This document shows, piece after piece, positions 1-9,012 of a DNA stretch of 64,000 nucleotides. The stretch covers positions 534,722 to 598,721 of the forward strand of contig NZ_NCSM01000011.1 in NCBI RefSeq assembly GCF_002224125.1, in the 5' to 3' direction. A program made the position numbers and the translations under genes. The notes beneath the pieces were generated by a model. It was not told where the DNA came from. It worked only from the letters and a program-made list of their open reading frames with translations, and did not search any database. The first letter of the stretch is position 1. Every line of letters begins with the position of its first letter. The DNA is from Streptomyces sp. NBS 14/10. GTDB lineage: Bacteria > Actinomycetota > Actinomycetes > Streptomycetales > Streptomycetaceae.

Positions 1-2094
1 GGCGAAGACGTGGTCGTCGGTGGGGAGCGCCGACCAGGAGCCGGAGCCACCGCTGACGGGGTGGTGCCAGAGCTGTTCGCCGGTGTCGGCGTCGAAGCCG
101 TAGAGCCCTTTCTCTCCCGCGAGGACGAAGAGGTCGCGTACGGCGCCCAGGAACTGCAGCTCGCCGAGGCCGGAGCCTGCCGTCCAGCGCTTCGCCCCGG
201 TTTGGGCGTCGACGGCGTGCAGGACCCGGTCGAGGTAGCAGACGGTGTCACCGGACCGGTCGTAGCCCCGCATCCCCCGGGCCGCGGTCCGCACGCTCCA
301 CAGGGTCTTGCCCGTCTTCGGGTCGAAGGCGGCGAGCAGCCCGCCGGTCGCGCCGGCGGCTCCGGTGGCCGGGTAGCAGAACAGGGTCCCCTGGCGCAGC
401 TCCAGGGATCCTTGCCAGCCGAGGATCGCGCTGTTCGTCAGCGGCAGACCGGTGGGTTTGCTCCAGAGCGTGTCGCCGTCGGCGGGCTTGAGGGCGAGCA
501 GCCGCATATCGCCGTCGATGGCGTAGAGCACCTCGCCCTCGGACGGCGTACAGAGGGCGACGAGGTCCTTGGACCACAGGCGGTCGCCCGTGTCCGACGC
601 GATGGCGGTGTATCCGTTGAGGACCGCGGTCGTGGACGTGTTCGACTCGCGGCCCCAGACGATCAGTTGGTCCGCCCGGGTGGTGCCGACGACCGTGGGT
701 CCGCCCATGTCCGGGGTCTGCCACCGCACCGCACCGGAAGACGCGTCGATGCCCTGGAGGCGCCCGTCGCTTCTGGTCACGAGCAGCGAGCTGTTCGCGA
801 ACTCAATCTCCGGCGCGCCGTCCCCGGCCGGGGACGCGCTCCACAGCTCCTTCCCGGAGCGGCTGTCGAACGCGTGGACCTTCCCGTCGGTGCGTACGGT
901 GTAGACGCGCTTGTTGTCGGCGGCGGCGTCGGTGTTCTGGCCGCTGAGGTCCTGCCACAGGTGCTTGCCGGTGGCCCGGTCGACGCAGACCCCCGAGGTC
1001 TCCCCGGCGCACAGCAGGGTGGACGGTGTCACCGCGAGGAGGGACATTCCGGGCTGCGGGAGGTCCGTGGTCCAGGAGAGTTCGGGGGTGGCGGTCGGGC
1101 CCCCGTCGCCGTCGCGCGACCGGAGGATCAGCGCGGTGCCCGTGGCGGCCGCGGCGACGGCGAGCGCCGCGCCGCCGGCCAGCACCCGGCGCCTGCTGAG
1201 CAGCGGAGTGCGCATCTCGTCGCGGAGGCTGCGCCGCGCCTCGGTCACCTGCAACTCGACCGCGCCGAGCCAGCCCGCGGTGGTCGCCGGGCGCAGCCCG
1301 TCCTGTAGCTGCGCGACGGTCGGACGCCGGGCGGGATCCTTGGCGAGGCAGGCGGCGACGGTGCCGAGCAGGGCCTGCGGGACGCCGTCCAGCTCCGGTT
1401 CCTCGTGGGCGGCGCGGTAGAGCAGTGCGTGCGCCGCGCCGGTGCCGAAGGGCGGGGCGCCGGTGGCGGCGAAGGCGAGCACGGCGCCGAGCGCGAACAC
1501 GTCGCTGGCGGGGGTGAGCTCGGCCCCTGTCGACTGTTCGGGCGACATGAAGCCGGGCGACCCGATGATCTGGCCTTCCGCGGTGAGCACGGTCCCGTCG
1601 ACGGCCCGGCTGATGCCGAAGTCGATGACCCTGGGCCCGTCGAGCGTGAGCAAGATGTTGGACGGCTTGAGGTCGCGGTGGACCAGTCCGGCGCGGTGGA
1701 TGGCGGCCAGCGCCTCGGCCAGGCCCGCGCCGAACACGCGCAAGGTGGCCTCGGGCATGGGCCCGTGGGCCCCGATGGCGTCGGTGAGCGAGGGGCCGGG
1801 GATGTACGCGGTGGCGAGCCACGGCTGCGGCCCCTCGGGGTCGGCGTCGACGACGGGCGCGGTGAAGGCGCCGCCGACCGCGCGGGCGGCGTCCACCTCG
1901 GCCCTGAAGCGCCGCCGGAAGCCGGGATCGGCGGCCAGTTCGGGGCGTACGACCTTGACGGCGACGGCACGGCCGCTGCGCGACGCGGCCAGATGGACGC
2001 GGCCCATGCCGCCCGCGCCGAGTTCCCGGATCACCCGGTACGGTCCGATGTGTGTGGTGGCGTTGTGTGTGGTCGCGTCGCCCTGCGTGGTCAT
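1..2094 (-). CDS. Ser/Thr protein kinase with PQQ-type beta-propeller (3' end cut by window)
   Basis: Eukaryotic-type Ser/Thr kinase receptor; 698 codons are open to the window edge, so the C-terminus is missing. Seen on translation: glycine loop ELGAGGMGRV (about residues 25-33), Lys in VAVKVV (47), VHRDLKPSN (about 138), IDFGISRA (about 155), then a hydrophobic segment near residues 300-322 and repeated propeller motifs such as DRATGKHLWQ, DSRSGKELW and DADTGEQLW. The family autophosphorylates and phosphorylates cytosolic targets; the external propeller is the presumed sensor (inference). The ATG overlaps the stop of the upstream paralogous kinase (ATGA), so the two are probably translationally coupled. 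Ligand and substrates are unknown. Confidence 0.9.
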   Translation of the reverse strand, partial: MTTQGDATTHNATTHIGPYRVIRELGAGGMGRVHLAASRSGRAVAVKVVRPELAADPGFRRRFRAEVDAARAVGGAFTAPVVDADPEGPQPWLATAYIPGPSLTDAIGAHGPMPEATLRVFGAGLAEALAAIHRAGLVHRDLKPSNILLTLDGPRVIDFGISRAVDGTVLTAEGQIIGSPGFMSPEQSTGAELTPASDVFALGAVLAFAATGAPPFGTGAAHALLYRAAHEEPELDGVPQALLGTVAACLAKDPARRPTVAQLQDGLRPATTAGWLGAVELQVTEARRSLRDEMRTPLLSRRRVLAGGAALAVAAAATGTALILRSRDGDGGPTATPELSWTTDLPQPGMSLLAVTPSTLLCAGETSGVCVDRATGKHLWQDLSGQNTDAAADNKRVYTVRTDGKVHAFDSRSGKELWSASPAGDGAPEIEFANSSLLVTRSDGRLQGIDASSGAVRWQTPDMGGPTVVGTTRADQLIVWGRESNTSTTAVLNGYTAIASDTGDRLWSKDLVALCTPSEGEVLYAIDGDMRLLALKPADGDTLWSKPTGLPLTNSAILGWQGSLELRQGTLFCYPATGAAGATGGLLAAFDPKTGKTLWSVRTAARGMRGYDRSGDTVCYLDRVLHAVDAQTGAKRWTAGSGLGELQFLGAVRDLFVLAGEKGLYGFDADTGEQLWHHPVSGGSGSWSALPTDDHVFA

Positions 2095-4343
2095 GGGGTG
2101 GGGCTCCGGAAGGCGTAGAGGGTGGTGTCGGACGCGGCGTAGACGGTCGTGCCGGAGGTCTGCACCGACCAGGACTTCTTGCTCTTGGCTTCGGCCCCGG
2201 AGGCCTGGTGCGCCCACAGCGGTTTGCCGTCCGAGGCGCGCAGCACGATGAAGCCCGGGGTGACGGCGCCGAACAGGGAGAGCGCCACCAGGGACTCGGT
2301 GGCGGAGGGGCCCGGGTCGAGTGCGCCCGAGGGGTTGAGGGTCAGCGGACTCGGGGTGTGCCACCGCTGGCCGCCGTGGCGCGGGTCGAGGGCGAAGACG
2401 GTGCCCTGGCCGTCCGCGACGTAGGCCCGGTTGCCCTGGACCGTGGTGGGGCTCAGGTTCGTCGTCTCGTTGACGGCGGTCCACAGGTCGCGGCCGTCGG
2501 CGGTGCTCAACGCGCACACCTTGACGTGGGTGACCAGCAGCGCGTTGCCGTCGGTGGCCAGTTTCGGGTAGGCGCCGGGCTTGATGACGTCTCGGACCGT
2601 CCAGCGGACCTCGCCGGAACGCAGCTCGATTCCGTGGACGTTGCCGTTGTCCTGCAAGAAGCAATCGCGCCCGTCGGCGATGGCCTGGAAGTCGGAGCCG
2701 TTCACCGTACGGGACCAGAGCACCGACCCCTCGGCGAGGTCCACCGCGCACACGCTGTAGCCCTGATGGCCGCTGGTGCTGATGACGGCGACTGAGCCGG
2801 CGACGCTGAGGACGTCCTGGACCTGGTCGGCGTACGACCCCGTGTCCTTCTGCTCGGTGACGGTGTGGGTGAACTTCAGGTCGCCCTTGGCGTCCACACC
2901 GAGCAGGTAGCCGCGCTCACCCGCCCAGGCTGTGCCGAACAGCGTCGAGCCCCGGACCGTGAGCCAGTCCGGCCCGCTGGAGGCGTCGGACGGTATGCGG
3001 GGCTTGGCCGTCCAGCGTTCCTTTCCGGTCGTGGTGTCGTAGGCGATGGCGGTCTGCTTGTCCCAGTGCACCAACGTGGGGCCGAGAAGCCGTAGTTGGC
3101 CGTTCTCCACCCGCCGCAGCGGGCTCGACCACCGCGGCTTCGGGCCTGCGGGCACCTTGGCCCGCGGCCGGACCGTGGTGCCCGCGCCACCGCCGTGGCC
3201 CGGGGTGCGGCCGGGCTCCGACCGCCGCCCGGCCACGACCGCGGCGCCCGCGGCCACCGCGGCGGCGCCACCGGCCACGGCGATCCACACGAAGCGGCGG
3301 CGGCTCGGCCTGCTCGGGTCCACCGGGGTCAGCGAGGTCACGGGCATGGGGGGTGCGGCCACCAGGACGGCGGCGTGCGCCTCGCGGGTGGCGATGTCGT
3401 CCCGCAGGCCCGGTGTGAGCAGCGCGGACGGTTCGGCGGGGCCGAGCGCGGCCAGCGCCGCGCCGGTCGGCGGCCTGCGGGTGGGGTCCTTGTCCAGGCA
3501 GGCCGCGACCAGCGGACGCATCGCTTCGGGTACGCCGTCCAGCAGTGGCGGGGCGTGGACCGCCCGGTAGAGGATCTCGGCCGAGTTTCCGGCGCCGAAG
3601 GGGCCCCGGCCGGTGGCCGCGAAGACCAGGACGCAGCCGAGGGAGAAGACATCGGCCGCCGGTCCGGCTTCGCGACTCGACACGATCTGCTCGGGGGCCA
3701 TGAACCCCGGCGTCCCGATCACGGCGTCCGTCCGGGTGACCTGCGTCGCGTCCGCCGCCCGGCTGATGCCGAAGTCGATGACACGGGGCCCGTCCTCTGC
3801 CACGAGTACGTTGCCGGGCTTGAGGTCGCGGTGGACGATTCCGGCGGCGTGGATCGCGAGCAGCGCCTCGGCGAGGCCGGTGCCCAGGGCCCGCAGGGCC
3901 GGCTCGGTGAGCACGCCGAAGCGGCGTACGACGTCGTGCAGGGACGGCGCGGGGAGGTACGCGGTGGCCAGCCAGGGCTGCGGGGCGTCGGCATCCGCGT
4001 CGAGCACCGGAGGGGTGTAGAACCCGCTGACCCTCCGGGCGGCGTCGGCCTCGCGCCGGAAACGCCCGCGGAAGTTCGGCGTCTCGGCGTACTCGGGCCG
4101 GATGACCTTCAGGGCGACCAGGCGCGATCCCGGCGACCTGGCCAGGAAGACCCGGCCCATGCCGCCTTCGCCCAGGAGCTGGAAGACCTCGTAGGGGCCG
4201 ATCCGGCCAGGGCCCTGCGGCTGCGGGACCTGCGTGTGCGGGACCGTCGTGTGCGGCTCGAAGATTTTCGTGTGCGGCTGGAGGACTTTCGTATGCGGCT
4301 GCGGAACCGTGGGGTCGCTGCCGCCGTGTGCCTGTGTGTGCAC
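2091..4343 (-). CDS. Ser/Thr protein kinase with N-terminal PHT repeats and PQQ-type propeller
   Basis: 750 aa. Kinase domain about residues 50-300: GEGGMGRV (58-65), catalytic Lys79 in LVALKV, HRDLKP (171-176), DFG (190-192), APE (217-219). One transmembrane helix lies near 350-373 after an Arg-rich stop-transfer, followed by an external PQQ/WD-like beta-propeller (about 390-750, blades with TTGKERWTA and DGRDLW). The first 45 residues are a Thr/Pro-rich tract with four PHTxx units (PHTKV, PHTKI, PHTTV, PHTQV), possibly phosphorylatable (inference). The start is GTG with a weak ribosome site; no better in-frame start precedes the kinase domain. Middle gene of a three-gene operon; its stop overlaps the next start by 4 bp. 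Confidence 0.9.
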   Translation of the reverse strand: MHTQAHGGSDPTVPQPHTKVLQPHTKIFEPHTTVPHTQVPQPQGPGRIGPYEVFQLLGEGGMGRVFLARSPGSRLVALKVIRPEYAETPNFRGRFRREADAARRVSGFYTPPVLDADADAPQPWLATAYLPAPSLHDVVRRFGVLTEPALRALGTGLAEALLAIHAAGIVHRDLKPGNVLVAEDGPRVIDFGISRAADATQVTRTDAVIGTPGFMAPEQIVSSREAGPAADVFSLGCVLVFAATGRGPFGAGNSAEILYRAVHAPPLLDGVPEAMRPLVAACLDKDPTRRPPTGAALAALGPAEPSALLTPGLRDDIATREAHAAVLVAAPPMPVTSLTPVDPSRPSRRRFVWIAVAGGAAAVAAGAAVVAGRRSEPGRTPGHGGGAGTTVRPRAKVPAGPKPRWSSPLRRVENGQLRLLGPTLVHWDKQTAIAYDTTTGKERWTAKPRIPSDASSGPDWLTVRGSTLFGTAWAGERGYLLGVDAKGDLKFTHTVTEQKDTGSYADQVQDVLSVAGSVAVISTSGHQGYSVCAVDLAEGSVLWSRTVNGSDFQAIADGRDCFLQDNGNVHGIELRSGEVRWTVRDVIKPGAYPKLATDGNALLVTHVKVCALSTADGRDLWTAVNETTNLSPTTVQGNRAYVADGQGTVFALDPRHGGQRWHTPSPLTLNPSGALDPGPSATESLVALSLFGAVTPGFIVLRASDGKPLWAHQASGAEAKSKKSWSVQTSGTTVYAASDTTLYAFRSPTP

Positions 4344-4361
4344 CGTTATCGTGGACGCGGG

Positions 4362-5207
4362 TCAGCTCAGCGAACCGAGTACGTCGCGGGCGGCGGCGAC
4401 GACGGCGTCCTCGGCCTGCTGCTGGTTCCTGCCGGAGTCCTTGGTGTCGTAGGTGAGGCTCACCGTGAACTCGGCATTGCCCTCACGGACGATCACCTGA
4501 GCCTCCGCCAGGTCGAAGGGGTCCTTGTCCACACCATGCACGACGTACGCGTCCTCGCCGAGCCCGCCCAGCGACCGGGAGTCGGTGATCGTGCGCACCT
4601 TCTTCAATGCCTCGAGGGCGCTCTTCTTGTGCACGTCGAACATGCCACTCGCCGACGGGCTGACCGTGAGGTTCACGTCCAGGCTCAGCGACCCGCCGCC
4701 CGAGCCGAACGGCATGTCCCAGCTCGGCATCCTGGTGATCATCGCTGCCATGGTGGCGTTGTCGAACTGCGACGGCTTGCACTCGGTTCCCGGTGCGATG
4801 CGCGCGATGGTGGACGCCTTGATCAGCCGGCACCCTTCGGGCACCTTGGTGAACGACTTTCCCGCCGCCGCCGTCGGCACCTGCGGCTCGGCGGCGCCGC
4901 CCGGGGCGCCGGACTGCTTCCCCTCCGCGGCGCTTTCGCCGTCACCCCCTGACATGGCGATGACCACACCGACGATCGCGGCCACGGCGAGGGCCACACC
5001 GCCACCGATCAGCCAGGGCCGCGTACGGGCGCCGCGCGGCCGCCCCGATCCCGGGCCACCGCTGAGCGGCGACGTCGCCGGGACCGGCTGCGACCAGGCC
5101 GAAGGCGTGCCCGGAGACTGGGGCGGGACCGGCGGCTGGGGCGGGACCGGCAACGGGGGCGTGCCTGGCGACCCCTGCTGGGGGTCCGGCTGCGGGGTAT
5201 TGCTCAC
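4362..5207 (-). CDS. Proline-rich single-pass membrane protein of unknown function
   Basis: 281 aa. A Pro/Gln/Gly-rich cytosolic N-terminus (about 1-60) is followed by one transmembrane helix (PWLIGGGVALAVAAIVGVVI, about 65-85) and a 190-residue extracytoplasmic domain with two cysteines (GCRLI and ECKPS) that could pair. The GTG start (GTGAGCAATACC) was chosen because a much longer reading frame through it is only antisense to the AfsR-type gene. It ends 18 bp before the first kinase gene and probably leads that operon. The outer domain recalls DUF3558-like actinobacterial lipoproteins, but I cannot confirm this. An inferred role is partner or substrate of the kinase receptors. Confidence 0.75.
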   Translation of the reverse strand: MSNTPQPDPQQGSPGTPPLPVPPQPPVPPQSPGTPSAWSQPVPATSPLSGGPGSGRPRGARTRPWLIGGGVALAVAAIVGVVIAMSGGDGESAAEGKQSGAPGGAAEPQVPTAAAGKSFTKVPEGCRLIKASTIARIAPGTECKPSQFDNATMAAMITRMPSWDMPFGSGGGSLSLDVNLTVSPSASGMFDVHKKSALEALKKVRTITDSRSLGGLGEDAYVVHGVDKDPFDLAEAQVIVREGNAEFTVSLTYDTKDSGRNQQQAEDAVVAAARDVLGSLS

Positions 5208-5299
5208 GGGGTGGCTCGCTTTCCGTTCTCGCCATCGGGACCGGCGGAACCCGTCCCGTCGACCGGGCCGGAGCGAAGGCGCACCGGGGCCCGACACAA

Positions 5300-5320
5300 C
5301 TTGCGAAACCCTTTCGCGAG
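5300..5320. promoter_or_regulatory. Inverted repeat in divergent promoter region
   Basis: CTTGCGAAA-CCC-TTTCGCGAG, arms matching at 8 of 9 positions, lies in the 186-bp gap between the kinase operon (leftward) and the AfsR-type regulator (rightward). It is a plausible operator for either direction; the binding protein is unknown. Confidence 0.4.
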
Positions 5321-5393
5321 GCGATGCAATGCCGATGAAATCTCGCTGAAGCAGGGGACTTGGGGGGCTGGGGACTTGAGGGGCTGCGGGGCC

Positions 5394-8381
5394 ATGGGGG
5401 ACTTCGAGGTCGGCACGGTTCCGGCGGAGTCGGGAGCGGATCCGGGAGCGGATCCGGCAGAAGCGACGGGACGGCTGCGGATCGACCTGCTCGGCCCGGT
5501 CAGAGCCCGCCGGGGCGGGGCACCGCTCGACATCGGCCCCGTACGACGGCAGGCGGTGCTGGCCGCGCTGATGCTCCGTACGGAGACAGTGGTCACCCAC
5601 CAGCAACTGCTCGACGACGTATGGGGAACCGAGCCCCCGGGGACGGGCCGCCGGGTCCTGCCGAGCTACGTCTACCCGCTGCGCAAGGCACTTGACGTGC
5701 CCGGAGCCCGGCCTGCCGAGTCGTTGATCCGCGGCGAGCACGGCGGCTACCGCTTCGTGCCGGGCGGCGCGCGGACGGACATCGCTCAGCTGGCCGAACA
5801 GACCGTCGGCGCCCGGCGCGCGAAGGCCGCGGGCGAACTGACCACCGCCCTCGACCACTGCACCCGGGCCCTGCGGCTGTTCCGCGGCGAGCCGCTGCCG
5901 GGCCTGCCGGGACCGTTCGCGGACACGGAGCGGCAGCGTCTCGCCCGGCAGCGGCGCACACTCCACGAACAGCGGGCGGAGTGCCTGGTGCTCCTCGGCC
6001 GCTATACGGATGCCCTGGACGACCTCATGTCCGCGCCCACGGCGGAGCCGTACGACGAGCCGCTCGCCGCCCTGCGGATGCGCGCGCTGTACGGCAGCGG
6101 CCGGCAGGCCGAGGCGCTCACCGCCTACCAGGAGACACGGGACCGGCTCCGCGCCGAACTGGGGGTGGAGCCCGGTGAGGAACTGCGCCGGGTACACCAG
6201 GGCGTCCTGCGCCGGGACGACCTGCTGCTGCTCGGCCGGGCGGCGCGGCAGCGCGCGGCAGCGTCCGCGCCCGCGCAACCGCCGGCGCGGCGCAACGAAC
6301 TCCCCGGCGACACCGCCTGCCTCGTCGGCCGGGAGGCGGAACTCGCCCTGCTCACCGCGCCCGTGCCCGACGGGGCCGTGTCGGTGGCGGCCGTGGACGG
6401 CACGGCGGGCGTCGGCAAGACCGCGCTGGTGGTCCGCGCCGCCTGGACGCTCCACGACCAGTACCCGGACGGCTGCCTGTTCGTGGATCTGCACGCGCAC
6501 AGCGCCGCACACGAGAGCCTCCGCCCGCAGCGAGCACTGCACCGGCTGCTGCGTGCCGTCAAGGGTGCCGACGGCGATCTGCCGGACGACCTGGACGAGT
6601 TGGTCACGGCGTGGCGCGCGGCCACCAGCTCCCTGCGACTGCTGCTGGTCGTGGACGACGCCCGCAGCGCGGAGCAGGTGCGCCCCCTGCTGCCCGCCGG
6701 TCCGGGCAGCAGGGTGCTGGTGGCCGGCCGGCAGCGCCTGTCCGGTCTCGACGCCGACCTGCGGCTCACCGCGGAGCCCCTCGGCACGGGCGAGGCGGTC
6801 ACGCTGCTCACGCGTCTCCTGGGTGAGGCGCGCGCCGAGCGGGAACCAGAGGCCGCGCATGAACTCGCCCGGCGCTGCGGCGGTCTGCCCCTGGCGCTGC
6901 GGATCACGGGCGCCCGGCTGCAGAACCGCCCGTCCTGGACGCTGGCCCACCTGGTGGACCGGATGTCGGACGACGCGCGCCGGCTCGGCGAGCTGCGGGC
7001 CGATGACCGCAGCGTAGAGGCCGCCTTCCGGATGTCGTACGACCAGCTCGCGCCCGAACTGCGGCGCGCCTTCCGCGCGTTGGGCCTGTCGCCGACCGCC
7101 GGATTCGACCCGCTCACCCCTGCCGTCATGCTGGGCCGTTCCCGCGATGACGCCGAGGATCTCCTGGAACGCCTGGTCGACGCGAGTCTGCTGCAGCAGC
7201 CGCGGCCCGGCCGCTACCGGCTGCACGACCTCGTACGGGATCACACCCGCCGCCTCGCCGCCGCGGCGCCCGAAGAGGCCGCCGCGGACCGTACCGCCGT
7301 GCTGCACCTCTACACAGCCGCCGGCCGGATCGCCAGCGACTGGGGTCCCGAGGGCTTTCCGACCGGCCCGGACGTCTCCGGCTCCCCCTTCCCTGGCTGG
7401 CTCGACGCCGCCGCATGGCTGGACGCCGCGGGCGGTGAACTGGTCGACGTGGTGGCCTGCGCCGCCGCCGTCGAGGAGCATGACCTGGCCTGCTGGATCG
7501 CCGAGAGCATGGTCGACCATCTGGTCCGCCAGGGCCGCTTCCACGAGTGCCGGGCGGCCCTGCAGATCGCGCTGCGCTGCGCGGACGTAGCCGCCGACCA
7601 GAGGATGCCCTCCTCGCTGCGGAACTGCATGGCCATCGCCGACATCTACCAGGGACGCTTCCCAGCGGGGCACGCCTGGAGTGCCGACGCGCTGCGCCTC
7701 GCCCGCCGCCAGGGCGACCTGCGCGAGCAGGCCCGGGCGATGGCCGGGCTGGGCGCCACGGAGCGGGCGATGGGCCGCACCGCGGAGGCGGTCGCCCACC
7801 TCAGCGAGGTGGTGGAGCTCGCGGCCCGACTCGGCGACGACTGGCTGGCCGGCATGTCGAACTGCAACCTCGGCGCCATCTTCGACCAACAGGGGCGGCA
7901 CGAGGAGGCGCTCGCGTACTACGCCACCTCCCTTGCCTTCGCCGAGAAGATCGGCCGGCCCAGGATGATCAGCAAAACCCTGGGCTTCGCCGCCGAGGCC
8001 CACCTGGCGCTCGGGCGGCACGTGGAGGCCAGGAGCCTGCTGAGACGGGCGGCCGACCTGGCCCGGGAGGTCGCGGATCTGCAACTGCTCGCGGTGAGCC
8101 TGTCCCTGCTCGGCGCCGCGGAACACGGTCAGGGAGACCTGCGCCTGGCCGTCGCGCTGCACCAGGAGGCCCTGTCCACGCTCACCGAGCACACGAGCAC
8201 ACCACTGGAGGCGGAGGTCCGCCGCCGACTCGGGAACACTTATGCGGCGGCAGGCCGCAGTGCCGAGGCACGGCAGCAGTTCCACATCGCCCACGCCCTG
8301 ACCGGAGCGGGGCCGGGAGTCCCGAAGTCGGTCAGAAGCCAGCCGACTCGGGACGCACCAAGCCACTCTGATAGGCAATGA
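5394..8381 (+). CDS. AfsR/SARP-type transcriptional regulator with NB-ARC and TPR domains
   Basis: About 995 aa. Winged-helix SARP DNA-binding domain (LRIDLLGPVRARR through the LDDVWG and LPSYVYPLRKAL segments, about 25-105), bacterial transcriptional activator domain (about 110-260), an NB-ARC ATPase with P-loop GTAGVGKTAL (about 335), LLLVVDDARS and a GLPLALRI motif, then TPR repeats (about 700-985). Known AfsR-like proteins bind direct repeats near the -35 of pathway genes and respond to nucleotides or phosphorylation. The ATG before GDFEVG is chosen; upstream starts would add a low-complexity stretch. Its 3' end overlaps the convergent response-regulator gene by 50 bp. The target pathway is not evident nearby. 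Confidence 0.88.
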   Translation: MGDFEVGTVPAESGADPGADPAEATGRLRIDLLGPVRARRGGAPLDIGPVRRQAVLAALMLRTETVVTHQQLLDDVWGTEPPGTGRRVLPSYVYPLRKALDVPGARPAESLIRGEHGGYRFVPGGARTDIAQLAEQTVGARRAKAAGELTTALDHCTRALRLFRGEPLPGLPGPFADTERQRLARQRRTLHEQRAECLVLLGRYTDALDDLMSAPTAEPYDEPLAALRMRALYGSGRQAEALTAYQETRDRLRAELGVEPGEELRRVHQGVLRRDDLLLLGRAARQRAAASAPAQPPARRNELPGDTACLVGREAELALLTAPVPDGAVSVAAVDGTAGVGKTALVVRAAWTLHDQYPDGCLFVDLHAHSAAHESLRPQRALHRLLRAVKGADGDLPDDLDELVTAWRAATSSLRLLLVVDDARSAEQVRPLLPAGPGSRVLVAGRQRLSGLDADLRLTAEPLGTGEAVTLLTRLLGEARAEREPEAAHELARRCGGLPLALRITGARLQNRPSWTLAHLVDRMSDDARRLGELRADDRSVEAAFRMSYDQLAPELRRAFRALGLSPTAGFDPLTPAVMLGRSRDDAEDLLERLVDASLLQQPRPGRYRLHDLVRDHTRRLAAAAPEEAAADRTAVLHLYTAAGRIASDWGPEGFPTGPDVSGSPFPGWLDAAAWLDAAGGELVDVVACAAAVEEHDLACWIAESMVDHLVRQGRFHECRAALQIALRCADVAADQRMPSSLRNCMAIADIYQGRFPAGHAWSADALRLARRQGDLREQARAMAGLGATERAMGRTAEAVAHLSEVVELAARLGDDWLAGMSNCNLGAIFDQQGRHEEALAYYATSLAFAEKIGRPRMISKTLGFAAEAHLALGRHVEARSLLRRAADLAREVADLQLLAVSLSLLGAAEHGQGDLRLAVALHQEALSTLTEHTSTPLEAEVRRRLGNTYAAAGRSAEARQQFHIAHALTGAGPGVPKSVRSQPTRDAPSHSDRQ

Positions 8382-9012
8382 CGACGAGTTGGGCGCGGTC
8401 CCGGGCGCCGAGCTTGGTCAGCGCACGCTGCACGTGGGTGCGCACCGTCAGGACGCTCAGCACGAGTTCTTCGGCGATCTCGTCATTGGACTTGCCCTGA
8501 GCTGCCAGCACGGTGACTTCCTGCTCGCGGGGGGTGAGGTCACCGAGGCGTTCCACCGGGGCGAGGGGTGTCCCTGAAGCGGGAGCGGTGAGGAAGCGGG
8601 TGATCAGGGCCTGGGTGGCGCCCGGCGACAGAAGGGCCTCACCCGCGGCCACGGTACGGATCCCCGACAGCAGCGCGTCCGTGGTGACGTACTTGCCCAG
8701 GAAGCCACTGGCCCCCACGCGCAGCGCCTGGGCGACGTACTCCTCGGTCTCGAACATGGTCAGGACCAGCACCCGGGTGCCCGCCAGGTCGGGATCCTCA
8801 CAGATGGCGGCGGTGGCGGCCAGGCCGTCCGTGCCGGGCATGCGGATGTCCATGAGCACGATGTCGGGCTGCTGGGCGCGGGTGAGCTCCACCGCCTCCT
8901 GCCCGTCGGCCGCCTCGCCGACCACCTCCATGTCCTCGCAGGAGTCGATCAGCAGCCGGAACGTGCCCCTCAGCAGGGCCTGGTCGTCGGCGAGCAGGAC
9001 ACGGATGGTCAA
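8332..9012 (-). CDS. NarL/FixJ-family response regulator
   Basis: 226 aa. Receiver domain with the acidic pair ADD (8-10), phospho-acceptor Asp55 in LMDIRMPG, and C-terminal LuxR-type helix-turn-helix (LTPREQEVTVLAAQGKSNDE onward, about 158-212). The start is TTG, overlapping the kinase gene's stop as TTGA, with GAGGAAAA as ribosome site. Cognate regulator of the adjacent sensor kinase; the MMPL exporter gene upstream on the same strand is the likely target (inference from gene order). Confidence 0.93.
   Translation of the reverse strand: MTIRVLLADDQALLRGTFRLLIDSCEDMEVVGEAADGQEAVELTRAQQPDIVLMDIRMPGTDGLAATAAICEDPDLAGTRVLVLTMFETEEYVAQALRVGASGFLGKYVTTDALLSGIRTVAAGEALLSPGATQALITRFLTAPASGTPLAPVERLGDLTPREQEVTVLAAQGKSNDEIAEELVLSVLTVRTHVQRALTKLGARDRAQLVVIAYQSGLVRPESAGF

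Noticed and set aside
5208..8378. Very long minus-strand frame continuing upstream of the 281-aa membrane protein (1338 codons in all)
   Set aside because: Antisense to the AfsR-type gene, composition not protein-like, no conserved motif; an artefact of high GC.
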